From Paenibacillus sp. FSL H8-0537 (GTDB lineage Bacteria > Bacillota > Bacilli > Paenibacillales > Paenibacillaceae): DNA of 64,000 nucleotides. The notes under the pieces were generated by a model. That model was not told where the DNA came from. It saw nothing but the letters and a program-made list of their open reading frames with translations, and did not search any database. The translations under genes and the position numbers were made by a program. Shown one piece after another: positions 8,384-18,200 of this stretch. The stretch is taken from contig NZ_CP150290.1 in the NCBI RefSeq assembly GCF_038051995.1, forward strand, positions 5,989,001-6,053,000, written 5' to 3'. The stretch's first letter is position 1; each line of letters opens with the position of its first letter.

Positions 8384-8854
8384 TGTATGCCGCCTCCTTC
8401 TATTATACTGTATAGTTTTATTATACCCCATTCCTTTCCTCCTATACCGATCCAATAAGCATGCGTGACTATTTGGAAACTTTAGGTAGTCGCGAAGGGT
8501 ATAGGTGTATGGGCCGCATGACTCATTATTTTAAAATGGCTCTTTCTTGTCACCAAATTAGTGAGAAACCGCACCGAAAAGTTTGACCTCTATGCTGTAA
8601 ACTATCTATTATAAATGTCTGCTTGCTATGCATATATATTAGTCTGCCCATGCTCCACTTTGCCAGCGAAATTATACTGGGGATAAATCGGCGCTTCTCT
8701 ACGACTATGGATGTTTGAAAGATAGAGATTTAGGGTATAAGCTTATGGGTCATATGGCTCATTATGCTATAAATATTGGAATTGCATGTATGGAAAATAG
8801 TAGAATAGTTAGGACGATGTAAACTAAAACCCTTCTATAATAAAGGAGAATCCG
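8384..8854. other. Leader and control region of the HSP90 operon
   Basis: No gene. It holds a promoter at 8583-8612 and two imperfect direct copies of a segment of about 75 bp (8467-8540 and 8701-8775). These share AGGGTATA-x-G, TATGGG-x-C, ATG-x-CTCATTAT and a following AAAT. One copy lies upstream of the promoter, the other in the transcribed leader. Confidence 0.55.
8583..8612 (+). promoter_or_regulatory. Candidate sigma-A promoter for the HSP90 operon
   Basis: TTGACC (8583-8588), 18 bp, TATTAT (8607-8612), each one base from consensus. The leader would be about 235 nt. A TATAAT at 8836-8841 abuts the ribosome site and is too close to the start codon to be the -10. Confidence 0.5.
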
Positions 8855-10669
8855 ATGAGCAACGAACAGGAGTATCGCTTTCAGGTTAATTTAAGCGGAA
8901 TGATCAATATACTTTCCAACCATTTATATAGTAGTCCTAATGTTTATTTGCGTGAGCTTCTGCAAAACGCGACGGACGCTATTACAGCACGTGGACAGCT
9001 TGAGCCTGGTTTCACCGGAAATGTGACGGTAGAAATTGCAGGCAGCGGCAGCCAAATGACGATGACGGTTGAAGACAACGGCGTAGGACTGACCGAGGAG
9101 GATATTCATCAGTTTCTAGCAATGATTGGACACTCCTCCAAGGTCGGTCAGGATTTTATCGCAAAAGAAACCTCATTCATCGGCCGCTTCGGCATCGGTC
9201 TGCTGTCCTGCTTTATGGTCAGCGACGAAATCGTCGTTCTGACCCAATCGGTGAAGGGCGGACCATCCATGGAATGGCGCGGCAAACCGGACGGAACGTA
9301 TACGATTCGCCAGCTAAGCACCAAGCTATCGCCGGGAACGAAAATTTATTTGCGCTGTAAGCCAGATAGCGAGCCTTATTACGAGCCGCAAATGGTTGAA
9401 GATTTACTCTTCTATTATGGCGCCTTGCTGCCCTATCCGGTTAGGCTGCATGCAAATGGAGTCGCGAAGACGATTAATGAATCGCGGCCAGACTGGATTA
9501 TGCAGCCGGAGCTGGCGCGCGGTCGTCGCCGTGAAGTGCTTGCCTTCGGTGAAAAGCTGCTAGGGGAGCCGATGCAGGATTTCATCCCGCTCCAAACAGC
9601 GAATGGCCGAACGGGCGGTATCGCTTTTATTTTGCCGCATAGTGTGAACCTGAATACCCGCCGTTCCCACAAAGTGTATTTGAAGCAAATGCTCGTCTCG
9701 GACAAAGCGGAAAACATTTTACCGGAATGGGCATTTTTCGTCAAATGCCTCATTTGGACGGATGAGCTGCAGCCGACGGCCTCCCGCGAGCATTTTTATG
9801 AGGATGAACGGCTGGAAACGGTGCGCGAGGAGCTTGGACAATCGATTCGCAATGAGCTTATGCGCATAGGCGAGTATGAGCCGGATCGATTGAAACGCAT
9901 CATTGAGCTGCATGCTTTGTCGATGAAGGCACTCGCTGCGCAGGATGAGGATTTCCTGCAAACGATTTATCGTTGGCTAACTTTCGAAAGCACATACGGA
10001 GAACGAACATTTGGCGAGCTGCTGGCCGATAATAAGAAAATATTTTACACCTTATCTGTTGATGAATATCGTCAAATTACCCATGTTGCCGCAGCGCAAT
10101 CGATGCTCGTCCTTAATGGCGGCTATATTTATAACCATGAATTGCTTGAGCGCCTGTCGCTTCTTCTTCCTGAGCTGGATATGGAAAGGCTGCTGCCGGA
10201 AGATGTATCGCTGTCCTTCGAGGATTTAACGAACGAGGAGCGCAATCAATATTACGAGCGCATTCGCCTTGCGGATGGAGCTTTGCAGCGCTTCCGCTGC
10301 CAAATTCAGCTTAAACGGTTTGCTCCAGCAGAGCTTCCCGCCCTATATACGCTGTCAAAGGAATCATCATCGCTGCGCTCCTTGGAAAAAGCGAAGGAGA
10401 ACAGCTCCGATCTGCTCGCCTCCGTTCTTGGCAACCTTGGCACAAGTTTTACGGAGTCGGCGTATTCGACGCTTTATTTCAACTTAAACAATCCGCTCGT
10501 GCAGAAGATTTTCAACAGCGCCGACAACGAAATGTTCTCGACTGCTGCCCAAATGCTGTACACCAACGCCTTGCTGATGGGTCATTATCCAATGACGCGC
10601 CAGGAGCTTGGCGTACTCGGACAAGGCATGGTTAAATTTATCGACTGGGGACTTTCCTCGAATGCCTAA
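8855..10669 (+). CDS. HSP90-family ATPase (HtpG-like, divergent)
   Basis: A 604-residue protein with an N-terminal GHKL ATPase fold. E34, N38 and D41 in LRELLQNATDAI match the catalytic Glu, Mg-binding Asn and adenine-side helix of HSP90. DNGVGL (D74) and GRFGIGLLSCFM (110-121) are the ATP-lid and glycine motifs. The rest follows HSP90 order (middle domain with RRSHKVYLKQMLVSD, then ADELQPTASREHF-like) but is clearly not canonical HtpG: the C-terminal region carries no obvious HtpG dimer motif. AAGGAG precedes the ATG. It heads an operon with two paralogous helical-repeat proteins 27 bp and further downstream. Client proteins are unknown. I am confident of the ATPase family, less so of a chaperone role. 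Confidence 0.9.
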   Translation: MSNEQEYRFQVNLSGMINILSNHLYSSPNVYLRELLQNATDAITARGQLEPGFTGNVTVEIAGSGSQMTMTVEDNGVGLTEEDIHQFLAMIGHSSKVGQDFIAKETSFIGRFGIGLLSCFMVSDEIVVLTQSVKGGPSMEWRGKPDGTYTIRQLSTKLSPGTKIYLRCKPDSEPYYEPQMVEDLLFYYGALLPYPVRLHANGVAKTINESRPDWIMQPELARGRRREVLAFGEKLLGEPMQDFIPLQTANGRTGGIAFILPHSVNLNTRRSHKVYLKQMLVSDKAENILPEWAFFVKCLIWTDELQPTASREHFYEDERLETVREELGQSIRNELMRIGEYEPDRLKRIIELHALSMKALAAQDEDFLQTIYRWLTFESTYGERTFGELLADNKKIFYTLSVDEYRQITHVAAAQSMLVLNGGYIYNHELLERLSLLLPELDMERLLPEDVSLSFEDLTNEERNQYYERIRLADGALQRFRCQIQLKRFAPAELPALYTLSKESSSLRSLEKAKENSSDLLASVLGNLGTSFTESAYSTLYFNLNNPLVQKIFNSADNEMFSTAAQMLYTNALLMGHYPMTRQELGVLGQGMVKFIDWGLSSNA

Positions 10670-10696
10670 AAGCTTAATACACAAGGAGGAACATAA

Positions 10697-11764
10697 ATGG
10701 AGCTCGATTTTGAAGATTTAATGGATCAGGCCTATGATTTGCCCCCCGGCGCCGCTAAGCTTGAGGTGCTGGAGGCTGCCGTGAGAATCGCAGATGCAGA
10801 AGGCGATATCGATAACGCCTTTGAGGCGAGAGGCGAAATTGTACAGACGGCTATTTTTCACGGTTACCCGCTAAAAGCGATTATCGCTTTCTCTTGGCAG
10901 TTGGGACAATATGACCAAGACCCCGACAATTACGACAGCAGTGATTTAATGTGGTCCTACAAATGGATCGTCGGCAACATTTCGAATTTCCCGGAAATTC
11001 CGATGGCGCAAATTCAGGAGCTTGTCGAGGATTTGGGCAAACGCTATAAGGAGCACGGCTTCAGCCGCCGCACTTATTTATATTACCGCTCTCGCCTTGC
11101 CTTAAGCCATGGAAAGCTGGATGAAGCAAAGGATTTTCTCGAGCAGCTAATGAAGGTCGAACGGGACTATATGACCGATTGCATCGCCTGCGAGCAAAAT
11201 CATATCGTTGAGCTTTATGCGCAATTGGGCGAAGATGAACAGGCATTAAAGGCGGCAGAGCCGATTTTATCGGGCAAAATGAAATGCGCTGAGGTGCCTC
11301 ATATTACGCTGCCGCATTTGCTTTCACCTTTGCTGCGTCAAGGCTCTCCGGAGGAAGCCCAAAAGCTTCATACGAAAGGCTATCGACTGGTCAAAGGCAA
11401 GCGCGATCTGTTCGAAAGCGTCGCACAGCATATTAACTATTTGACGGATATCAATCCGGCGAAGGCGGTCGAGGTCGTCGAGCTGCATATGGCATTTAGC
11501 CTTGATCATGAGAATCCTTATGAGGTTATGCGATTTAATCTGTTCACAGCGCGGCTGCTGAAGAAGCTGCTTGAAGAAGGCTCCGAAACGAAGCTTCGTC
11601 TGCCAGCCTTCTTCCTCGCTGCGCATGAGGATACAAGTTTGCCCGCGCTTGCTGCGCACTTTGAAGCTCTCGCCCTATCGGCGGCACAACGTTTTGATGC
11701 TCGCAATGGCAATGATTATTATAGTAAAAATGCCGCTAGCTACTTACAAGTATTTAACAAATAG
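10697..11764 (+). CDS. Helical-repeat (TPR-like) protein, paralogue A, with Cys/His cluster
   Basis: A 355-residue soluble, probably all-helical protein. Helix pairs such as AKLEVLEAAVRIADAEGDID and KLDEAKDFLEQLM look like tetratricopeptide-type units. A C-x2-C at residues 162/165 (DCIACEQNH) is followed by C197 and H202 (KMKCAEVPH), which could bind zinc. The later part has YRLVKGKRDLFESVAQHI. From memory, similar sequences with the same CxxC and RL-x-GN/KRDL elements occur in actinobacterial TPR proteins; I could not check this. AAGGAGG lies before the ATG. It sits 27 bp after the HSP90 gene and 14 bp before its paralogue, so the three form one operon. Confidence 0.85.
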   Translation: MELDFEDLMDQAYDLPPGAAKLEVLEAAVRIADAEGDIDNAFEARGEIVQTAIFHGYPLKAIIAFSWQLGQYDQDPDNYDSSDLMWSYKWIVGNISNFPEIPMAQIQELVEDLGKRYKEHGFSRRTYLYYRSRLALSHGKLDEAKDFLEQLMKVERDYMTDCIACEQNHIVELYAQLGEDEQALKAAEPILSGKMKCAEVPHITLPHLLSPLLRQGSPEEAQKLHTKGYRLVKGKRDLFESVAQHINYLTDINPAKAVEVVELHMAFSLDHENPYEVMRFNLFTARLLKKLLEEGSETKLRLPAFFLAAHEDTSLPALAAHFEALALSAAQRFDARNGNDYYSKNAASYLQVFNK

Positions 11765-11778
11765 ACAGAGGAGCATCA

Positions 11779-12837
11779 TTGGAAATGGATTTTGATGACT
11801 TAATGAACCAGGCGCTTGATCTCCCTCCCGGTGCTGCCCAGCTGGAGGTACTGGAGGCTGCCGTTCGACTGGCTGATGCGGAGGGCGATATTGAAAATGG
11901 CTTTTATGCACGCCAGCACCTCGTGAAGACCGCTGCTTTTCACGGTTTTCCGCTGAAAGCGATTATCGCCTTCTCCTGGCAGCTAGGTCAATATGATCGA
12001 AACCCTGAGGAATACGATGGCAGCAGCTTGTTATGGCGATATAAGTGGATCGTCGGCACGATATCGAATTTTCCAGAAATTCCGATGTCGCAAATTCAAG
12101 AGCTGCTTGAGGATTTGGGCAAACGTTATAAAGAGCATGGCTACAGCAAACGCACCTATTTATATTTCCGCTCCCGTCTCGCCCTTGATCATGGCAAGCT
12201 CGATGAAGCCAAGGCTTATCTTCAACAGTTTACGAAAGAGGAACGGGATCATATGAGCGACTGCAACGCCTGTGAGCAGCATTGTATTGTTTGGCTTCAT
12301 GCTAGACTGGGCGAGGATGAGCAAGCATTAAAGGCGGCAGAGCCGATCTTATCAGGGAACATGAAATGTGCTGAGGTGCCTCATATTACGCTGCCAGAGC
12401 TGCTGTTGCCTATGCAGCGCTTGGGCCTTCACGAGGAAGCGAAAAAAGCGCAAACGAAAGGCTATCGCCTTGTCAAAGGCAAACGCGATCTGCTGGAAAG
12501 CGTCGCCCAGCATATTGAATATTTGACGATGACCAAGCCCGCGAAAGCGGTCGAGGTCGTAGAGCTGCATTTGCCGTTCACCCTCGACCATGAGAACCCT
12601 TATGAAATTATGCTGTTTCATCTAAATACGGCTCAGCTGCTGAAGAAGCTTATTCAAGAAGGATCGCAGGTTAAGCTCCGGCTTCCAGCGTCCTTCCTTG
12701 CAGCTCATGAAGATACCAGCCTTCCGGCGCTCGCCGCTCATTTTGAAGGTCTCGCCATAGCATCCGCACAACGTTATGATGCCCGCAACGGTAATGATTT
12801 TTATAGTAAAAAGGCAGCAGACAAGCTGCTCGTGTAG
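11779..12837 (+). CDS. Helical-repeat (TPR-like) protein, paralogue B, with Cys/His cluster
   Basis: A 352-residue tandem paralogue of the preceding gene, alike over its whole length and identical in many blocks (DLPPGAAxLEVLEAAVR, FHGFPLKAIIAFSWQLGQYD, CAEVPHITLP). The Cys/His cluster is kept at the same positions (C162, C165, C197, H202). The start is TTG at 11779: AGAGGAG lies 5 bp upstream, and the first residues MEMDFDDLMNQ then align with MELDFEDLMDQ of paralogue A. The in-frame ATG at 11785 would drop two conserved residues. Such close tandem copies point to a duplication that may allow a heterodimer or two client sets; this is inference. Confidence 0.85.
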   Translation: MEMDFDDLMNQALDLPPGAAQLEVLEAAVRLADAEGDIENGFYARQHLVKTAAFHGFPLKAIIAFSWQLGQYDRNPEEYDGSSLLWRYKWIVGTISNFPEIPMSQIQELLEDLGKRYKEHGYSKRTYLYFRSRLALDHGKLDEAKAYLQQFTKEERDHMSDCNACEQHCIVWLHARLGEDEQALKAAEPILSGNMKCAEVPHITLPELLLPMQRLGLHEEAKKAQTKGYRLVKGKRDLLESVAQHIEYLTMTKPAKAVEVVELHLPFTLDHENPYEIMLFHLNTAQLLKKLIQEGSQVKLRLPASFLAAHEDTSLPALAAHFEGLAIASAQRYDARNGNDFYSKKAADKLLV

Positions 12838-12885
12838 AAAGTCAGCTGTAACTGCCTTATGTTCAACACCTTGTTTTAGGCAAAA

Positions 12886-12934
12886 AAATCCCCGCAAGCG
12901 GACACTTTTTCAAGTGATCGGCTTGCGGGGATTT
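12886..12934. terminator. Bidirectional terminator
   Basis: Perfect 14-bp stem AAATCCCCGCAAGC / GCTTGCGGGGATTT. The A7 run at 12882-12888 gives a T run for minus-strand transcripts (stalk protein gene). On plus it ends the HSP90 operon with a weaker T-rich tail. Confidence 0.85.
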
Positions 12935-12954
12935 CGATTTGTAGACGTTTTGTC

Positions 12955-14583
12955 TTACATTGCTTTTGTCAACGTAATGGAATGATCGGCTTTGCCCCAT
13001 TGTACGTTCCAGCCAAGCAGTTCCGTAATGAAGCGAAGTGGAACGACCGTTCTGTTGTCGGAGTTGACAAATACATTAGCGCCAACGGATTTTTTCATCC
13101 CGTTTACTTCCATGAAGTCTTTGTTGATCCAAAATTTCAGCGTATCACTGCCTGCTTTAATCGTAACTTGCTGCGCTTTTTTATTCCATTTCACGTCAGC
13201 GCCAATGCCTTCGCTCAGGTAGCGAAGCGGAATATAAGTCATGCCGCTCCAGATGAATGGCTCTGTATCCATTTTTGTAACAATACCGTTAATGTTCAGG
13301 ACGTTGCTGCCTACTTGCATCCAAACCTTTACCATCGTGGCAGGATCAGTTGGTGTTGTCGGAGTTGTAGGTGTAGTTGCGTCTTGGAATTTGTCGTTAA
13401 ACTGCGTGACAATCGCATTGCCGAGCGCTTGACCAACACCGAACATCAGCTTGTAGCCTTCGCGGTTCGTTTTGTACGAAGCCGTGTAGTCGCCAGCTGC
13501 ATATTGCGTAAGCACTTGCTGTACTTGATTTTCATGTGCGGTCAGAGCGGCCTGGCCCGCCTCTTTAGGCAGATTGCCCGCTGTTGCAGAATCAAGGAAT
13601 GTCGCAAATTCAGTCGTGAAGCCAGCGATACGCGCTTCAACTGCTGCTTTTGCTGCCACATCATTATTTTTAACTGCCGTTACAAAATCAGCTTGGGCAT
13701 TTACATGGTTCGTTACCCAAATTTTCTCGAAAGCGGCTGCGCCTTCTGCCCCATAGATGGAGGCGATTGCTGCTTTGAAATCAGCTGTGTTCATCGCTTC
13801 TGCCCAGATCAGAGCGTCAGAAGCGGCTCTTCCATCGTATTGCTCTTGCATTTGCAGGGCAGACAGGGCAAAATGCTCGCCAGCCAATTGATTCAATGCG
13901 GATCTCAGATCAGCTGCTTTGGAGTCTGCTTTAGTGTTTTCGAATTTTGCCGGCATTTGGGCTGCGATTGCACTGGACAACACTTTGCTAATGCCGAACA
14001 TTTCGGCGTAGCCTTTACGGTAAGCCTCATATGCACCTTTGTAATCGCCAGCTGCATAATCCTCAAATACTTCTTGGACGTGATCCTCATGGCTGCGAAT
14101 CGCTTGCTTCGCTGCATCCGCTGGAAGCTTGCCCTCTGTTGCAGCGCCGAGGAAATTGCCGAACTCGTCTACAAACCCGCTTACTTTCTCTTCCGCTGTC
14201 TTAATTGCTGCTGCATCCTTTTTCTTCGTTGCTTTGACTAAATCGTCTGTGTACTGATTGTGTGCGCGGAAAATTCTTTCGAACTCAGCTGCGCCTGCAT
14301 CGCCGTAAAGCGAAGCAATCGCCGGCTGCATATCCCGTGCATTCTGGTCGAGCGCTTTGTAAGCAGCGTCTGCATCTTTAGTGCCGTCATAGGCCTTCGT
14401 CATCGCTGATACCGCAAGGGTGAAATGCTCGGAGAGCAAATAATCAAGTCCTGCTCTCAGCTCGGCTGCCGGTGTGTTCACCGATGCCTTCACCGCTGTA
14501 GCTGCTGGCGCTGCTGCACCTGCCATAGTCGGCATTAATAGGGTCAAGCTTAACATTGGAACGATTAATTTTTTCATCTTCAT
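12955..14583 (-). CDS. Secreted protein: two helical His-rich repeats plus copper-amine-oxidase-like stalk domain
   Basis: 542 residues with a signal peptide (MKMKKLIVPMLSLTLLMPTMAGA). Residues ~38-210 and ~225-395 are two copies of one helical domain. Both keep an E-H-F near the start (LLSEHFTLA, LAGEHFALS), an Asn/His pair in the middle (RAHNQY, TNHVNAQ), and H-E-x2-V (SHEDHVQEV, AHENQVQQV). The spacing suggests a four-helix metal-binding fold, but I do not recognise a named family. After a Thr/Pro linker (PTTPTTPTDP) comes a C-terminal copper-amine-oxidase N-terminal-like domain (VNGIVTKMDTEPFIW, YIPLRYLSEGIG, VVPLRFITELLGW), common in Paenibacillus exported proteins. AAGGAG lies 9 bp before the ATG at 14583. 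It is transcribed alone. Confidence 0.85.
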   Translation of the reverse strand: MKMKKLIVPMLSLTLLMPTMAGAAAPAATAVKASVNTPAAELRAGLDYLLSEHFTLAVSAMTKAYDGTKDADAAYKALDQNARDMQPAIASLYGDAGAAEFERIFRAHNQYTDDLVKATKKKDAAAIKTAEEKVSGFVDEFGNFLGAATEGKLPADAAKQAIRSHEDHVQEVFEDYAAGDYKGAYEAYRKGYAEMFGISKVLSSAIAAQMPAKFENTKADSKAADLRSALNQLAGEHFALSALQMQEQYDGRAASDALIWAEAMNTADFKAAIASIYGAEGAAAFEKIWVTNHVNAQADFVTAVKNNDVAAKAAVEARIAGFTTEFATFLDSATAGNLPKEAGQAALTAHENQVQQVLTQYAAGDYTASYKTNREGYKLMFGVGQALGNAIVTQFNDKFQDATTPTTPTTPTDPATMVKVWMQVGSNVLNINGIVTKMDTEPFIWSGMTYIPLRYLSEGIGADVKWNKKAQQVTIKAGSDTLKFWINKDFMEVNGMKKSVGANVFVNSDNRTVVPLRFITELLGWNVQWGKADHSITLTKAM

Positions 14584-14723
14584 CTTGCTTCACTCCTTAG
14601 AATCGTTTTATGTGTTTTCGTTGTCCGCTTGTTCTTTACATACACTAACACGCAGGCTGTTTACGTTTGGATCACTATTGGATCAAAAAAGTTTCAAAAA
14701 ATTTTTCGAGGCGTCTATTGAAG

Positions 14724-15088
14724 CTAGGATATGTATGCAAACGTAAGCGATTTAGATGCTTGTTGAATTTAGATTTAGATTCAGTGTCAAACGTATTCCT
14801 GCTACTGCGGGGAATGCTACCCCTCTTGAATGTGATCTTACGTACTGTAAGGCGGCTCCACTTCATTCTCTTCACTTTTAGGAGCTTCACCCTGCACAAT
14901 GATATGTTTGGCGGACACAGCAGCAGCTATTTCAAAAGATTCACGGTTTTCGCACAGGCTGCGGACTCAGGAGCCGCTAATGCGCTGTAAATGACCATTT
15001 TGACGGGATATGGAGGGCAATAGCGGCTCTCCTGTCCGCTTAAGGCCTGAAAGCACAGTAAAAGCCAGAATAGCGGAATCTGTGTCCT
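14724..15088. mobile_element. Partial copy of the 543-bp MITE-like element
   Basis: It starts CTAGGATATGTATGCAAAC, close to the terminal repeat of the element at 35965-36517. It then follows that element's right half read in reverse, sharing GATTCAG/TTTAG...GTGTCAAAC, GCGGACTCAGGAGCCGCTAA, CATTTTGACGG and TAAAAGCCAGAATAGCGGAA. Similarity stops at the A run at 15090, so the other terminus is missing. Confidence 0.7.
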
Positions 15089-15090
15089 CA

Positions 15091-15137
15091 AAAAAAAAGC
15101 ATCCCCTCCTGCTGTTATACAGCAAGAAGGAATGCTC
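15091..15137 (-). terminator. Terminator of the large SLH protein gene
   Basis: Imperfect stem GCATCCCCTCCTGCTGT / ACAGCAAGAAGGAATGC with loop TAT; on the minus strand it is followed by eight to nine T residues. Confidence 0.8.
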
Positions 15138-15228
15138 TAAATAAGTGTTAGGCTCTGCCATGCCGCGGTGGGCGGCATATGCCTATATTAATATAGAAGA
15201 AAGATATGGCTTTGTAGATTTTAAAGCA

Positions 15229-18200
15229 TTAGATTAAACCGGATGTTTTCAATAGGCGCTCGATGATTGCTGCTACCTCTGCGCGCGTCATATTCGCCTT
15301 TGGAGCCAGCTGCGTGTCGCTTCTGCCTGTAACAATTTCGGCTTGCAGCACATCAGCAATACCCGCAGTTGCCCAAGCGGACGTTTTTGCAGCATCATTA
15401 TAGCGGCCTAGCAACTCTCCTGACTCTACCGCCGGGAGTGTGTCCTTCAATCCTGTGATCTTCATTGCTTTGGCGATAATCGCCATCGCCTGCTCACGGG
15501 TGATTTTGTCGTTCGGACGGAACGAGCCGTCCTCAAACCCATTAATTAAACCAGAAGCGCTCGCTGTTTGAACAGCAGAGCCATACCAATCAGCTGATTG
15601 GACATCGGTAAATGAGGCCGCACTATTTTCAAGCTTAAGCCCCAGCCCCCTCACGATAATCGCCGCAAACTCTGCACGCGTAATATCTTTGTTTGGACTG
15701 AATAGCTCATTGCCCGTTCCATTGATGACAAGACGTGAGCCCATATTATTGACCGACTCCTTGGCCCAGTGATTGGCAACATCCTTAAATTCAAGCGGGT
15801 GCCAGACAATCGAATAAGCACTATTGGTCAAGCTGTTGATTTTGGCAAAATATTGACCCTTATCCTCTAAAACCTTAGTTGGAACGTGGCGAACCGTACC
15901 GTCCGGCTCGACTACGATACCGGTTGTAATTTTATTCGGATCAATGCCAGCAGGCAAGGCGACAGTCCGTTCTACATATGCACTAAACTTGGTAATAGGG
16001 ATGATCTGATTGTTGTATACCGCGCTCACTGCAAAATCAAGTGAAGGTGCCGCCAACGTAAATCCACCTTTGTCTGCTGATCCCTGTACAATTTTCATCA
16101 TATTATCCGTTAAAGTACCGATCTCAAGCCGAAGCGTAATATCGTTCAGCGAAACTGCTTGACCCAACTGTTTGGAGATTGCATCAATGTTGATTTGCTG
16201 AGCAGGCACCGTATAGGTTGCCCGATCGGTTTTGAGCTCAAGAACAGCTTGCTTTTGCTCCATATTTTTAATCATTTGACCTGTCAGCTCGCCAATTACG
16301 GCGTTTGAGCTGTTGCCAAGAAGCGGAATAGTAATAATCGCACCTTGACCTTCTGCAGTCAGCTTCTGTTCCAGCAAGGCTTGATCGACTGTAATCGTAG
16401 TCGTAGTGCTGCCATTTACATTAGATGTAGCTGAACTTCCGATTCTCTCCTGACGCCCATTAATCCAGATGTCTACGCCTGTACCAGATGTTCCTGAGGA
16501 TGAGGAAGACGAAGAACCTGGCTGTGTCGTTTCACCGCCGCTTGTAGGCGCTGATGGCGTAACGGTATTGGACGATACGGATGCTTCACTAGAGCCTGCA
16601 CCATTAATCGCTTTTACCGTGAAGGAATAGCTCGTCCCGTTCGTGAGATCTGTAACGGTAATCGGACTAACGAGTCCCGTTGCTACTGTATGTCCCTCTG
16701 CATCTACAACCTCATAGCCAGTAATGATACTTCCGCCGTTATCTGTTGGTGCTGTGAATGAGACCGTTGCTTGACCATTTCCAGCTGCGGCGGATACCGC
16801 TGTCGGTGCTTCCGCAACCGTTATTGGCGTCACCGACCGCTCATTGGAAGCATCGCTCAGGTCGCTTGCAAAAACGGCTTTTACTACAAAATAGTAGGTT
16901 GTGCCATTCGTTAAGCCAGTTGCTTCATAGCTGTATACTGACTGGCCAACAGTGGTTACCTCTGTATTGTAGGCCCCAGATTGGAGAGCCATATACACTT
17001 TGTAGCCATCTGCTCCATCTACTGGATTCCATTGCAGATTCGCCTTGGCATTATCAGAGTTAATAGCTTGCAGGACAGGTGCCTCGTAATTGGCAGGCGT
17101 CGTATCGCTAATGGTGACCGCCAACGTCTGCGCTGCTCCCGCGTTAAAGTTAAATGAGAGATTTGTTGTACCTTCCGCTTGTTGTGCCAAATATGATTTG
17201 CTGATTGTCACTACGTTGCCAGTAATCGTATAGTCTACCATTGGTGTCAGAGCTGACATACCGTTTGTGATACCGCTCAATGTGTTTCCGTTCAGTGTTA
17301 GAGTGACGGACACATCTGCTTGCGCCGATATTTCTTTATCGAAGCTCGCTGTCGTCTGGCTCAGGCTGCTATCCTGTGGTGCCGGAATGGTAGAGTCACT
17401 GATCGAAACTGCCAGTATCTGCGCTGTGCCTCCACTGAAGTTGAATGACAAATTCGATGTGCCTATAGCTTGTTGTGCCAAATACGTTTTGCTTATGGTC
17501 ACTACGTTACCCACAAGCGTATAATCTGTCATTGGCGTTAGAGCTGACATACCATTCGTGATACCGCTCAATGTATTGCCGTTCAGTGTCAACGTTACAG
17601 CTACATCCGCTTGCGCTGATGTTTCTTTATCGAAGCTCGCTGTCGTCTGGCTGAGTTGGCTGTTCTGCGGCGTCGTATCGCTCACCGTTACCGCCAACGT
17701 CTGTGCTGCTCCTGCGCTGAAATTAAACGCGAGGTTCGTCGTGCCTACTGACTGCTGAGCCAAATATGCTTTGTTGATCGTCACTACATTGCCCACAACC
17801 GTGTAGTCCGTTCCCGCTGTTAGCGTTGCTACACCATTCGTGATGCTGCTCAACGTATTGCCGTTCAGCGTCAACGTTACAGCTACATCCGCTTGCGCTG
17901 ATGTTTCTTTATCGAAGCTCGCTGTTGTCTGGCTTAATTGGCTGTTTTGCGGCGTTGTATCGCTCACCGTTACTGCCAACGTCTGCGCTGCTCCTGCACT
18001 GAAATTAAACGCTAGGTTCGTCGTGCCTACTGACTGTTGCGACAAATATGCTTTGCTGATCGTCACTACATTGCCCACAACCGTGTAATCTGTTCCCGCC
18101 GTTAGCGTTGCTACGCCATTCGTGATGCTGCTCAGCGTATTGCCGTTCAGCGTCAACGTTACAGCTACATCCGCTTGCGACGAGGTTTCTTTATCAAAGC

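Larger units (their letters stand above)
14584..15228. other. Intergenic region with a partial MITE-like element
   Basis: No gene is supported. A direct repeat TTGGATCA occurs at 14667 and 14678 (11-bp period) upstream of the stalk protein gene. 14724-15088 is the partial element described separately, and 15091-15137 is the terminator of the SLH gene. Confidence 0.6.

Noticed and set aside
12982..14241. 419-codon open frame on plus opposite the stalk-domain protein
   Set aside because: Cys/Phe/Arg-rich with no recognisable motif, and entirely antisense to a protein with a signal peptide and known stalk domain.
14667..14990. 107-codon plus-strand frame near the stalk protein
   Set aside because: It lies within the partial MITE-like element, is not kept in the second copy, and has no start signals.
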